Assembly: GCF_016518545.1 (NCBI RefSeq)
Contig: NZ_JACVTO010000002.1
Coordinates: forward strand, 186,001 to 250,000
Length of the DNA stretch: 64,000 nt
From: Pseudomonas sp. S30
Lineage (GTDB): Bacteria; Pseudomonadota; Gammaproteobacteria; Pseudomonadales; Pseudomonadaceae
Reading direction: 5' to 3'
Below are positions 38,034 to 46,885 of the stretch, piece after piece. Made by a program: the position numbers and the translations under genes. The notes beneath the pieces are model-generated. The model was not told where the DNA came from. It worked only from the letters and a program-made list of their open reading frames with translations, and made no database searches. Each line of letters opens with the position of its first letter. The first letter of the stretch is position 1.

Positions 38034-39368
38034 ATGAAGAAGGCAAAACTGAGCCTCGCCTGGCAGATCGTCATCGGTCTGGTGCTGGGCGTTGCAGTCG
38101 GCGCGCTACTGAATCATTTCAGTGCAGAAAAGGCATGGTGGATCAGTAATGTCCTGCAGCCTGCCGGTGACATCTTCATTCGCCTGATCAAGATGATCGT
38201 CGTCCCGATCGTGATTTCGTCGCTGATCGTGGGCATCGCCGGGGTTGGCGACGCGAAGAAACTGGGCAGCATCGGCCTGAAGACCATTCTCTATTTCGAA
38301 GTCGTCACCACACTGGCCATCGTGGTCGGGCTGGTACTGGCCAACGTCTTCCACCCAGGTGCCGGCATCGACATGAGCACCCTGGGCACCGTCGACATTT
38401 CCAAGTACCAGGCCACCGCAGCCGAGGTCCAGCACGAGCACGCCTTCATCGAGACGCTGCTCAACCTGATCCCTTCCAACATCTTCGCGGCTTTGATGCG
38501 CGGTGAAATGCTGCCGATCATCTTCTTCTCGGTGATGTTCGGCCTGGGGCTGTCGTCGATCAACGCCGAATTGCGCGACCCGTTGGTACGCACTTTCCAG
38601 GGCGTGTCGGAGACCATGTTCAAGGTCACCCACATGATCATGAACTACGCACCGATCGGTGTGTTCGCCCTGATCGCCGCGACGGTCGCCAACTTCGGCT
38701 TCGCGTCCCTGCTGCCACTGGCCAAGCTGGTGCTGCTGGTGTACTTCGCCATCGCCTTCTTCGCGTTCATGGTGCTGGGGCTGGTCGCGCGGTTGTTCGG
38801 CTTCTCGATCATCAGGATCATGCGCATCATGAAGGACGAGCTGATCCTCGCCTACTCCACCTCCAGCTCCGAAACCGTGCTGCCGCGGGTGATCGAGAAA
38901 ATGGAAAAGTACGGCGCGCCCAAGTCGATCTGCTCGTTCGTAGTGCCCACCGGCTATTCGTTCAATCTTGACGGCTCCACCCTGTACCAGAGCATCGCGG
39001 CGATCTTCATCGCCCAGCTGTACGGCATCGACCTGTCGATCGGCCAGCAGCTGATGCTGGTGCTGACCCTCATGGTCACTTCCAAAGGCATCGCTGGCGT
39101 ACCTGGCGTGTCCTTCGTCGTGCTGCTGGCCACTCTGGGCAGCGTGGGCATCCCGCTGGAAGGCCTGGCATTCATCGCCGGCGTCGATCGGATCATGGAC
39201 ATGGCCCGCACCGCGTTGAACGTGGTGGGCAACGCGCTGGCCGCTGTCGTCATCGCCAAGTGGCAGGGCATGTACGATGCCAAGAAAGGCGAGGCGTACT
39301 ACCTCTCGCTGTTCCCGGCCGGTGGCAGGAAAGAGGCCATGGTGGCTGGCGAGACCGCCAACCGCTGA
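38034..39368 (+). CDS. gltP: Glutamate/aspartate:proton symporter
   Basis: The ATG at 38034 gives MKKAKLSLAWQIV and 444 residues. The DAACS family features are present: re-entrant serine-rich loop TSSSETVLP, the transport motif GYSFNLDGSTLY, and NVVGNALAAVV. It imports glutamate and aspartate through the inner membrane. An open extension of 40 residues upstream is not supported. A GC hairpin follows the stop. Regulatory sites upstream suggest AauR/sigma-54 control. Confidence 0.95.
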   Translation: MKKAKLSLAWQIVIGLVLGVAVGALLNHFSAEKAWWISNVLQPAGDIFIRLIKMIVVPIVISSLIVGIAGVGDAKKLGSIGLKTILYFEVVTTLAIVVGLVLANVFHPGAGIDMSTLGTVDISKYQATAAEVQHEHAFIETLLNLIPSNIFAALMRGEMLPIIFFSVMFGLGLSSINAELRDPLVRTFQGVSETMFKVTHMIMNYAPIGVFALIAATVANFGFASLLPLAKLVLLVYFAIAFFAFMVLGLVARLFGFSIIRIMRIMKDELILAYSTSSSETVLPRVIEKMEKYGAPKSICSFVVPTGYSFNLDGSTLYQSIAAIFIAQLYGIDLSIGQQLMLVLTLMVTSKGIAGVPGVSFVVLLATLGSVGIPLEGLAFIAGVDRIMDMARTALNVVGNALAAVVIAKWQGMYDAKKGEAYYLSLFPAGGRKEAMVAGETANR

Positions 39369-39396
39369 GGCCTGGCGTTGTCATCGACGTAACCAG

Positions 39397-39420
39397 CTGG
39401 GGCCGCGTTTGCGGCCCCAG
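39397..39420 (+). terminator. Perfect 10-bp hairpin after gltP
   Basis: CTGGGGCCGC (39397-39406) and GCGGCCCCAG (39411-39420) pair around GTTT. There is no T-run but the stem is strong. Confidence 0.65.
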
Positions 39421-39538
39421 TGCTGTCCGGGCCTGACCTGGACCGTCCGCGTGACCGCCGCTGGAGGCGCCCCGGGGTGTACGGGTCGGCGTGAGGATTG
39501 CGTTATCATTCGGGCATTTTTCACCGGGAGATATGCGG

Positions 39539-40768
39539 ATGCTCAACGGCCTGTGGCTCGGCTTTTTCGTGGTGGCGGCCATCTCCGCCCTGGCCCAGTG
39601 GCTGGTCGGTGGCAACGCTGGCATCTTCGCGGCCATGGTCGAGAGCATCTTCGCCATGGCCAAGCTGTCGGTGGAGGTCATGGTGCTGCTGTTCGGCACC
39701 CTCACCTTGTGGCTGGGCTTTCTGAAGATCGCCGAAAAGGCCGGCATCGTCGAGTGGTTGGCCAAGGTGCTCGGCCCATTGTTCGCCCGGCTCATGCCAG
39801 AAGTGCCACCGGGGCACCCTGCCCTCGGCCTGATCACCATGAACTTCGCGGCCAATGGCCTGGGCCTGGATAACGCCGCCACGCCCATTGGCCTGAAGGC
39901 CATGCGCGCATTGCAGGAGCTCAACCCCAGTAGCACCACGGCCAGCAACGCCCAGATTCTGTTCCTGGTGCTCAACGCGTCGTCGCTGACCCTGCTGCCG
40001 GTGACCATCTTCATGTATCGCGCCCAACAAGGCGCTACCGACCCGACCCTGGTGTTCCTGCCGATCCTGCTGGCCACCAGCGTCTCGACCCTGGTCGGAC
40101 TACTGTCGGTGGCAGTGATGCAGCGGCTGCGCCTGTGGGACCCGGTGGTGCTGGCCTACTTCATCCCCGGGGCGCTGCTGCTCGGCGGTTTCATGGCCTT
40201 TCTCGGCACCTTGTCAGCGGCCGCGCTGGCGAGCCTGTCCTCGATTCTCGGCAACCTCACCCTGTTCGGGGTGATCATGCTGTTCGTGGTGATCGGTGCG
40301 CTGCGGCGGGTGAAGGTCTACGAGGCCTTCGTCGAGGGGGCCAAGGAAGGCTTCGACGTGGCCAAGAGCCTGTTGCCGTATCTGGTGGCGATGCTGGTGG
40401 CGGTCGGCGTGCTGCGCGCTTCCGGTGCCCTGGAACTGGCGCTCGATGGCATCCGCCACGCGGTCGAGTGGCTGGGCATGGACAGCCGCTTCGTCGAGGG
40501 GCTGCCCACGGCGCTGGTCAAGCCGTTCTCCGGCAGCGCGGCACGGGCGATGCTGATCGAGACCATGCAGAGCCAGGGCGTGGACAGCTTCCCGGCGCTG
40601 GTGGCCGCCACCATCCAGGGCAGCACCGAAACCACCTTCTATGTGCTGGCGGTGTATTTCGGCGCGGTCGGCATCCAGCGCGTGCGCCATGCCGTGGGCT
40701 GTGCGCTGCTGGCCGAGCTGTCCGGGGTGATCGCAGCGATCTGCGTGTGCTACTGGTTCTTCGCCTGA
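39539..40768 (+). CDS. SpmA/SpmB-like fused nucleoside-recognition membrane protein
   Basis: The ATG at 39539 has GGGAG 8 bp upstream; 39533 is too close to it. The 409-residue protein contains two Gate/nucleoside-recognition domains. The first (residues 40-200) has GLGLDNAATPIGLKAM as in SpmA, and the second (260-400) has PFSGSAARAM and GSTETTFYVLAVYFGA as in SpmB. The Bacillus proteins act in spore dehydration, but this organism does not sporulate. A transport role is likely; the substrate is unknown. Confidence 0.88.
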   Translation: MLNGLWLGFFVVAAISALAQWLVGGNAGIFAAMVESIFAMAKLSVEVMVLLFGTLTLWLGFLKIAEKAGIVEWLAKVLGPLFARLMPEVPPGHPALGLITMNFAANGLGLDNAATPIGLKAMRALQELNPSSTTASNAQILFLVLNASSLTLLPVTIFMYRAQQGATDPTLVFLPILLATSVSTLVGLLSVAVMQRLRLWDPVVLAYFIPGALLLGGFMAFLGTLSAAALASLSSILGNLTLFGVIMLFVVIGALRRVKVYEAFVEGAKEGFDVAKSLLPYLVAMLVAVGVLRASGALELALDGIRHAVEWLGMDSRFVEGLPTALVKPFSGSAARAMLIETMQSQGVDSFPALVAATIQGSTETTFYVLAVYFGAVGIQRVRHAVGCALLAELSGVIAAICVCYWFFA

Positions 40769-41379
40769 GCCTGCTCGCGTGAAGCTTGAGCTACGGTCCA
40801 GTCCACCAGCTGGCGCGCCAGCCGATCCCCTGCCACGCCGAAGCCGCTGACCACCCCCGGCACCTGGGTGTCGGTCAGGGGCTGGCGCACCTCGAAGCGT
40901 CTGCTGGCCAGGATGCGCTGGCTGCGGCCCAGCACCAAGCGGGCATCGTAGCGAATCAGCACGTCGACGCCACCCTCCTGGCGGTATTCGCTCTGGAAAG
41001 CCGACAGCTCTCCCACCAGCTCATAGTCCGCCTGCAAGTTGCTGTCGTCGGCGCTCAGGCGCGAGACGCGCCCGTCGCGCTGGAAGGCATCGAGCAGGCG
41101 ATTGCGTACCAGCAGCGGCACTGGGTCGCTCCAGCGCGCGCCCTGGTAGCTGCTGATCACATTACCCTGGGGAATCACGGCGATGCGCGGCCCTGCCAGC
41201 ACTTCACTGGCCAGTGGCTTGTTCACGCGCAGAGACCAGGCTACAGGCGTGGCGGCCTGGCTGGCCTGCTGCACCGGCAGGCGATAGACATCGTTGGGCT
41301 GGCCCTGCGGCAGGATCGAGCAGGCGCCGGTCATGCCCAGCAGGCCGGCCGCGGCCAGCAATCGAAGCGGCAGGCTCAT
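40750..41379 (-). CDS. PqiC/YmbA-like ABC transport auxiliary lipoprotein
   Basis: The 209-residue protein has a lipobox GMTGAC after a short signal and the ABC_trans_aux domain (VYRLP at the start; then WSDPVPLLVRNRLLDAFQ). It is the last gene of the MCE operon and overlaps the MlaD-like gene in ATGA. Its 3' end overlaps the end of the SpmAB-like gene by 19 bp, tail to tail. It probably connects the MCE protein to the outer membrane as PqiC does. Confidence 0.9.
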   Translation of the reverse strand: MSLPLRLLAAAGLLGMTGACSILPQGQPNDVYRLPVQQASQAATPVAWSLRVNKPLASEVLAGPRIAVIPQGNVISSYQGARWSDPVPLLVRNRLLDAFQRDGRVSRLSADDSNLQADYELVGELSAFQSEYRQEGGVDVLIRYDARLVLGRSQRILASRRFEVRQPLTDTQVPGVVSGFGVAGDRLARQLVDWTVAQASREQAQAKNQ

Positions 41380-42320
41380 GGCTGGAACTCCTTGTTCGGG
41401 TCGCGGCCCAGCAGGTAGCCGCCGGGGTCGGCCTCCAGGCGCCGCGAGATGCCTTTGAGGGCGTTGAGGGTTTCACGCAACTCGCGAATGGCCGGGGCCA
41501 GCTGATTGAGGCCCTGGGCGCCATCGTCCAGGGCCTCGCGGTTGTGGCTGAGCAGGTCGTTGATGGTTGCGGTGCTCTGCGCCAACGATTGCATGGCCTG
41601 TTCGGCACTGCCGATGGCCTGCCGGCCTTCGCTGCCGAGCAGGCCATTGGCATTGCGCATCAGGGTCTGGGTCTCGGCCAGGGTGGCGTTGGCCTGCTTG
41701 CCCAATTGACCGAGCTGCTCTATGGCCTGGGCGATGCCGCCTTTCTGGCTGGCGAAAGCGCCGGTGGTCTGTTCCAGATTGGCCAGGGTGTTGCTCATGC
41801 GCTCGATGTTGGCGTCCGAGAACATCTGGTTGGCGTTGTGCAGCAGCAGGTTGACGTTGGTGATCAGGTCGCTGCCGTCGTCGAGCAATCGCGAAATCGG
41901 CGAGGGCGAGGCGACGATCACCGGCACCTGGCCGTCCTTGCCCTTGAGCGAGGGGCTCTGCGGCGTGCCCCCGCTGAGCTGGATGAACGTGTTGCCGGTG
42001 ACCCCGGCCAGGGTCAGCTTGGCCTGGGTGTCCTGCTTGACCGGCGTGTCGGCGCTCAGGCGAATGCGCGCCAGGACCCGGCGCGGGTCCGTGGGGTCCA
42101 GGCGCAGGGAGCTGACATCGCCCACCTTGATGCCGTTGTACTGCACCGGGCTACCGCGAGACAGACCCGAAACCGCTTCGCTGAACACCACCTCGTAGTC
42201 CTTGAAGGCATCGTCCACGCTGGACTTGGCCAGCCACAGGCCGAACAGCATGGCGGCTGCCACCACCAGCACGGCGACCAGTCCGATGAGCACATGATGT
42301 GCGCGGGTTTCCATGTTCAA
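41376..42320 (-). CDS. MlaD-family MCE protein
   Basis: The 314-residue protein has an N-terminal membrane anchor (HHVLIGLVAVLVVAAAMLFGLWL). An MCE domain follows at about 40-120 (GLSRGSPVQYNGIKVGDV, GVTGNTFIQLSGG). The rest is a long helical region predicted to form a coiled coil (ANATLAETQTLMRNANGLL). It should make the periplasmic tunnel of a lipid transporter. ATGA overlaps join it with the ATPase gene before and the lipoprotein gene after. The longer helical tail differs from E. coli MlaD (about 180 residues) and resembles the needle-type MCE proteins. Confidence 0.92.
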   Translation of the reverse strand: MNMETRAHHVLIGLVAVLVVAAAMLFGLWLAKSSVDDAFKDYEVVFSEAVSGLSRGSPVQYNGIKVGDVSSLRLDPTDPRRVLARIRLSADTPVKQDTQAKLTLAGVTGNTFIQLSGGTPQSPSLKGKDGQVPVIVASPSPISRLLDDGSDLITNVNLLLHNANQMFSDANIERMSNTLANLEQTTGAFASQKGGIAQAIEQLGQLGKQANATLAETQTLMRNANGLLGSEGRQAIGSAEQAMQSLAQSTATINDLLSHNREALDDGAQGLNQLAPAIRELRETLNALKGISRRLEADPGGYLLGRDPNKEFQP

Positions 42321-43111
42321 TGCTCCTGTTCCGCGTCGGCGGCGGCCTGCGCCGCGGCGCGCCCGCGCGGGCCGTGAAAGTAGTGGTGGATCCAGGGGTC
42401 GTCGGCGCGCTCGACCTCGGCCAGGGGGCCTGCGACCAGCACCTTCTTCTGCGCCAGCACGGCGACGCGGTCGGTGATGGTGTACAGGGTGTCCAGGTCG
42501 TGGGTGATGAGCAACACCGACAGGCCGAGGGCATCGCGCAAGGTCAGGATCAACTGATCGAAGGCGGCGGCGCCGATGGGGTCGAGCCCGGCGGTGGGCT
42601 CGTCGAGGAACAGGATGTCCGGGTCCAGCGCCAGGGCACGGGCCAGGGCGGCGCGCTTGATCATCCCACCCGACAACGAGGCGGGGTACTTGTCGGCGGC
42701 GCTGATCGGCAGCCCCGCCAGGGCCAGCTTGACGCCGGCCAGGTGCTCGGCATCGGCGCGTGACAGCCCGGCGTGCTCGATCAGTGGCAGCGCGACGTTT
42801 TCGGCGATGGTCAGCGAGGAGAACAGCGCGCCCTTCTGGAACAGCACGCCGAAGCGTCGCTCAACCTGTGAGCGCTGGGCATCGCCCAGGTTCGCCAGAT
42901 GCTGCCCCAGCACCTCGACGCTGCCGGCATCGGGCCGACGCAAGCCGACGATACTGCGCAGCAGCACCGACTTGCCGCTGCCCGAGCCGCCGACCACGGC
43001 GAGGATTTCGCCGCGGTACAGCTCCAGGTCCAGTCGCTCGTGCACGCTCTGGCTGCCGAACCGATTGCACAGGCCGCGGACCCGTATCACCGCATCGCCC
43101 GCGCCACTCAC
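42317..43111 (-). CDS. MlaF-like ABC transporter ATP-binding protein
   Basis: The GTG at 43111 overlaps the permease stop in GTGA and gives 264 residues. Walker A is GGSGSGKS, the signature is LSGGM, and Walker B is ILFLDEPTAGLD. It powers the MCE lipid transporter. The tail is alanine-rich (RGRAAAQAAADAEQEH). The open frame upstream lies in the permease gene and is not coding. Confidence 0.92.
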   Translation of the reverse strand: MSGAGDAVIRVRGLCNRFGSQSVHERLDLELYRGEILAVVGGSGSGKSVLLRSIVGLRRPDAGSVEVLGQHLANLGDAQRSQVERRFGVLFQKGALFSSLTIAENVALPLIEHAGLSRADAEHLAGVKLALAGLPISAADKYPASLSGGMIKRAALARALALDPDILFLDEPTAGLDPIGAAAFDQLILTLRDALGLSVLLITHDLDTLYTITDRVAVLAQKKVLVAGPLAEVERADDPWIHHYFHGPRGRAAAQAAADAEQEH

Positions 43112-44229
43112 CAGCCCATCTCCATGAAGAACAGTGCGGCCAGCGCATCGAGCACGATCACCACGAAGATCGACTGGACCACGGCCGAGGTGGTGTGGGC
43201 GCCCACCGATTCGGCGCTGCCGCTGACCTTGAAGCCTTCCAGGCAGCCGATGGCCGCGATCAGGAAGGCGAAGAACGGTGCCTTGAGCAGCCCGACGAGA
43301 AAATGCTGCACGCCGATGTCGCTGTGCAGCAGCGACAGGAACATGGCCGGCGGAATGTCCAGTGACAGCGCACAGACCACCGCTCCGCCGACCATGCCGC
43401 ACACCATGGCGACGAATGTCAGCAGCGGCAGGGCGACGAGCAGCGCCAGCACCCGCGGCAGCACCAGCAATTCGACCGGATTCAGGCCCAGGGTGCGAAT
43501 GGCGTCCACTTCTTCGTTGGCCTTCATCGAGCCGATCTGTGCAGTGAAGGCGCTGGCGGTGCGCCCGGCCATCAGGATGGCGGTGAGCAGCACGGCGAAT
43601 TCACGCAGGAAGGAGAAGGCCACCAGGTCCACGGTGAATACCGTGGCGCCGAAGTCGGCCAGTACCGTGGCGCCGAGAAAGGCCACCACCGCGCCGACCA
43701 GGAATGTCAGCAGGGCGACGATGGGTGCTGCGTCCAGGCCGGTCTGTTCGATGTGCGCCACCACCGGCGTGATGCGCCAGCGGTGCGGCTGGAACAGCCG
43801 GGCGCCGAGGGTGGCGAGAATCAGGCCGATGAAACCGAGCAGCTGCAGCATGTCCTGCCACAGGGTATCCACGGCGCGACCTATGCGGGCCAGCAGTTGC
43901 ACCAGCACCGGTTGCTCAGGCTCCCTGTGGGGGATGCGGTAGTCCTGCAGCGAGCGGTAGACGGTCGCCAGCAGGGCGCGGCTGGCCTCAGGCAACTGGT
44001 CGCTGCAGTGGGCCAGGCGTTCGGCACCCAGCAGCTCGGCCAGCAGCGACGCACCTGCGGTATCCAGACGTCCCAGCTGGTGCAGATCGGCCTGGGCACC
44101 AACGCCAGGCTGCTCGCGCAGGCGCTCGCTGTCGCGCCGCAGGCGGGCGTAGTGCTCCAGGGTCCAGTCACCGGCGATGCGCAGGCGCGGGGGATGCTGG
44201 CGGGTGTCGAGGGTGACGCTGGGCTCCAT
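43108..44229 (-). CDS. MlaE-family permease with fused N-terminal STAS domain
   Basis: The 373-residue protein has a STAS-like domain in residues 1-95 (RIAGDWTLEHYARL; LGRLDTAGASLLAELLG), followed by an MlaE permease domain (about 130-373) with the EEVDAIRTLGLNPVELLVLPR motif. In E. coli the STAS protein MlaB is separate. Here MlaB and MlaE are one chain. It is the first gene of a four-gene operon permease-ATPase-MCE-lipoprotein with 4-bp overlaps. Confidence 0.93.
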   Translation of the reverse strand: MEPSVTLDTRQHPPRLRIAGDWTLEHYARLRRDSERLREQPGVGAQADLHQLGRLDTAGASLLAELLGAERLAHCSDQLPEASRALLATVYRSLQDYRIPHREPEQPVLVQLLARIGRAVDTLWQDMLQLLGFIGLILATLGARLFQPHRWRITPVVAHIEQTGLDAAPIVALLTFLVGAVVAFLGATVLADFGATVFTVDLVAFSFLREFAVLLTAILMAGRTASAFTAQIGSMKANEEVDAIRTLGLNPVELLVLPRVLALLVALPLLTFVAMVCGMVGGAVVCALSLDIPPAMFLSLLHSDIGVQHFLVGLLKAPFFAFLIAAIGCLEGFKVSGSAESVGAHTTSAVVQSIFVVIVLDALAALFFMEMGW

Positions 44230-44337
44230 GCGGTTGGCTCTGCGCGGCGGCGTTGAGCCTGATGATAGCCTGATGCGACCGGGTTTTGTCTTCAGTGCGC
44301 CGCATTCACGACAAAACCGGCCAGGCCGTGCGGGGTG

Positions 44338-45357
44338 TCACGGCGCCGAGCCGTCCACCACCTTGAAGCGCAGCACGCCGATCACCTGGCCGTCTTCGGT
44401 GAGCACGCGCACCTGCCAGCGGCCTACCGGATTGGCCGGGAAGTTCTGCTTGTGGGTCCAGGCGCGGTAGCCCTCCTTGCGCCCGCCGTGAATGTCCAGG
44501 GCGATGCGGTCGACCTCCTGGCCGTCGTGCTGCCAGACATGGAAGATCCGCTCGTTCAGGCCGCGCGGGGCGTTGATCGAGGTATAGGCATACAGCCCGG
44601 CACTGCGGATACGGCTGGCCTGGATCTCCTTGAGCGACTCGCCCGGCTCGCGGTCCTGCAATTGAGTGGTCACCGCCACTTCGGTCATCCACAAGGTCGC
44701 CGGAGGCACCCAGGAACGGACCAGCCAGCCACCACCGCCAATGGCCAGGGTCATCACCACCACTGCCAGCGCGCGCCGCCAGCTGTTGAGCGGGAAGCTG
44801 CTGGCCAGGCTCGGGAACGACAGCACCATGGCCGCGATCAGCGCCAGCTTGAAGCTCTGCGCGGTGGTCAGGTGCAGGATGATCGGCAGCGCCGTGAGCA
44901 GCGCGGCGAACAGGGTGAAGGTGTGCAGGGCGAGAAACAGCCAGCGTTTCGGCGCGAGCCAGCGGTAATACAGCGGGTCGACGATGGAGATCAGCCCGGC
45001 GGCGCCCAGCAGGCCGGTGAACACCAGTTGGCCGCTGTTCCAGGTGGTGGTGATGAAGAAGAACGGCAAGACGAAGAACAGGCTTTCCTGATGGATCATC
45101 TGCGTCGCGTAGCGCAGTAGCGGTTGCGGGATCTCGCGTTTGAACGTGCGTGCGAACAGGGCGGTGAGGGTGTTCTCCAGCATCAGCCAGACCCAGCTGA
45201 CCAGCATGAGCACCGCGATCCAGCTGGCCAGCCCGGCCTGGCGGTCGACCAGGATGAAGCTGCCGATACCCGACAGGAAGCCTCCCAGTGCGATGACCCC
45301 AGGGTAGCGTTTGAGCAGTTCGATGAGGCGCTGGACGATCTGGGGGATGGGGGGCAT
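44338..45357 (-). CDS. DUF5924/DUF2914 membrane protein
   Basis: The ATG at 45357 gives MPPIPQIVQRLIELL and 339 residues. About seven hydrophobic segments fill residues 20-230. A soluble C-terminal DUF2914 domain of about 100 residues follows (SAGLYAYTSINAPRGLNERIFHVW; GRWQVRVLTEDGQVIGVLRFKV). Family members occur beside envelope genes; the function is unknown. A 25-residue upstream extension is rejected because it is not hydrophobic and no start signal precedes it. Confidence 0.85.
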   Translation of the reverse strand: MPPIPQIVQRLIELLKRYPGVIALGGFLSGIGSFILVDRQAGLASWIAVLMLVSWVWLMLENTLTALFARTFKREIPQPLLRYATQMIHQESLFFVLPFFFITTTWNSGQLVFTGLLGAAGLISIVDPLYYRWLAPKRWLFLALHTFTLFAALLTALPIILHLTTAQSFKLALIAAMVLSFPSLASSFPLNSWRRALAVVVMTLAIGGGGWLVRSWVPPATLWMTEVAVTTQLQDREPGESLKEIQASRIRSAGLYAYTSINAPRGLNERIFHVWQHDGQEVDRIALDIHGGRKEGYRAWTHKQNFPANPVGRWQVRVLTEDGQVIGVLRFKVVDGSAP

Positions 45358-45441
45358 GGTCTGCGACTGGATCAGGAAGTGGCGGTGCCGGCACGCTCCG
45401 CAGGGCGGACCGCGCTCGGGGCGGCACAGCATAGCGCCGAT

Positions 45442-46848
45442 TCAGCGTTCACGTGTAGCACCGCTGGGGCGATCGGGGGTGCGCCGGCGTCGACCGATCA
45501 GGCCGATGGCCAGCATTGCGGCGAGCACCAGGGCCACCAGGCCGTACAGCTCGTCATAGCCCAGCAGGGGTTTCTCGATGCGCAGGTAGCCCGGGGTGGC
45601 CAGCAATTGGCGCAGGGCATCGTTGGCCTGGGCCAGGCTGACCTGGCGCAGTTTGCCCACCGGATCGGCGAAGCGGCCGTCTTCGTAGTCGTTCAGCGCT
45701 CCCCAGTAATAGTCCGCCAGCGCACTGTTGCCCTGGCTGGTCCAACTCTCGCGGGCAATCGCGGCCTCTTTCAGGCGGGCGAAGGTCTCGGCGTCCAGGC
45801 CCTGCTCGCGCAAGTGCTCGAACAGCTCCTGCAGGACCTTGACCGCCGCGTCGATGTCGTGGCGCTCCAGGTCGGCATCGAAGCTGAGCATGCCGCTGTC
45901 GCCGAAGCTTTCGCGGCGTACCGACGGGCCGTACGACAGGCCATGGCGCAGGCGCAACTGATCGTACAGCGCCCAGTCGAGGTAGCGCGACAGCAGGTCG
46001 AGGGTCTGGTCGTGATCGTTGTCCAGTACCGGCTCGATGAACAGCCAGTGCAACCTGGCGCTGTCGCCGAGCCAGCCGCGAGTGAGGTCGCGGCGCTGCT
46101 CGGCCTGCCGGGTGATGCCGTCCAGGTCGCGGCGCTCGCCCGGCTCGGTGGCCGGCAGCTCGCCGTAGGTGCGTTCAAGGTAGGCCGGCAGCAGCCGGTC
46201 GAGACCGCCGACCACGATCAGGCTCATGTTGTTGGCCGCGTACCAGTGCTCGCGTACAGCCTGGACCTGCTTGAGGGTCATGCTGGCGATGTCCGAGCGT
46301 TCGGCGCATTTGAGGCCCAGCTCCACGGCCAGCTGTTCGCTGGCTGGATGGCCGATGTCCTGGCGGTCGAGCCAGCGTTGCAGGTGGCCATAGTGGCCGC
46401 CGTCCTCGCGCTCGACGATCTTGCGGGCGGTGTCGAGCGCCTTGGCGTCCAGCCGGGTATCGCGCACGGCGGCCAGCAGCAGGTCGAGCACCTTGCGCTG
46501 GTTGCGCGCCGGTGCCTCGATGACGAAGGTGGTGTCGGCGGCGCTGGTGAAGGCGTTCCACTCGCCGCCCAACGCTTGCAGGCGCTCTTCCAGACCGCCT
46601 TCACCGGTGTCGTCGATACCGCTGAACAGCAGGTGCTCGAGCAAGTGGGGCAACTCGCGCTGCTCGCAGGGGAAGTCGTCCAGGCCGACGCCCACCACCA
46701 GGCGGATCGACACATGGTCGCGTTCGTAGCCGGATTTGAGGATCACCTGCAGGCCGTTGGCCAACAGGTAGCCCTCGACACGCGAGCGGTCGAGGGCGAG
46801 GGAAGACAGGCTGCACAGCAGCAGGCAGGCGAACATCAGGCAACGCAT
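45442..46848 (-). CDS. M16-family metallopeptidase, C-terminally anchored
   Basis: The ATG at 46848 gives a signal peptide (MRCLMFACLLLCSLSSLA) and 468 residues. The inverted zinc motif HLLEH (in LPHLLEHLLF) and a downstream Glu in a helix mark the M16/pitrilysin family. The C-terminus has a membrane segment (LYGLVALVLAAMLAIGLI) followed by RRRR. It is therefore probably anchored in the inner membrane with the enzyme in the periplasm. The family often works as pairs, but no second M16 gene is beside it. Confidence 0.9.
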   Translation of the reverse strand: MRCLMFACLLLCSLSSLALDRSRVEGYLLANGLQVILKSGYERDHVSIRLVVGVGLDDFPCEQRELPHLLEHLLFSGIDDTGEGGLEERLQALGGEWNAFTSAADTTFVIEAPARNQRKVLDLLLAAVRDTRLDAKALDTARKIVEREDGGHYGHLQRWLDRQDIGHPASEQLAVELGLKCAERSDIASMTLKQVQAVREHWYAANNMSLIVVGGLDRLLPAYLERTYGELPATEPGERRDLDGITRQAEQRRDLTRGWLGDSARLHWLFIEPVLDNDHDQTLDLLSRYLDWALYDQLRLRHGLSYGPSVRRESFGDSGMLSFDADLERHDIDAAVKVLQELFEHLREQGLDAETFARLKEAAIARESWTSQGNSALADYYWGALNDYEDGRFADPVGKLRQVSLAQANDALRQLLATPGYLRIEKPLLGYDELYGLVALVLAAMLAIGLIGRRRRTPDRPSGATRER

Positions 46849-46885
46849 GGGCAGGCTTCCAGGCCGGTCTCCAGGTGTGCGGGCG

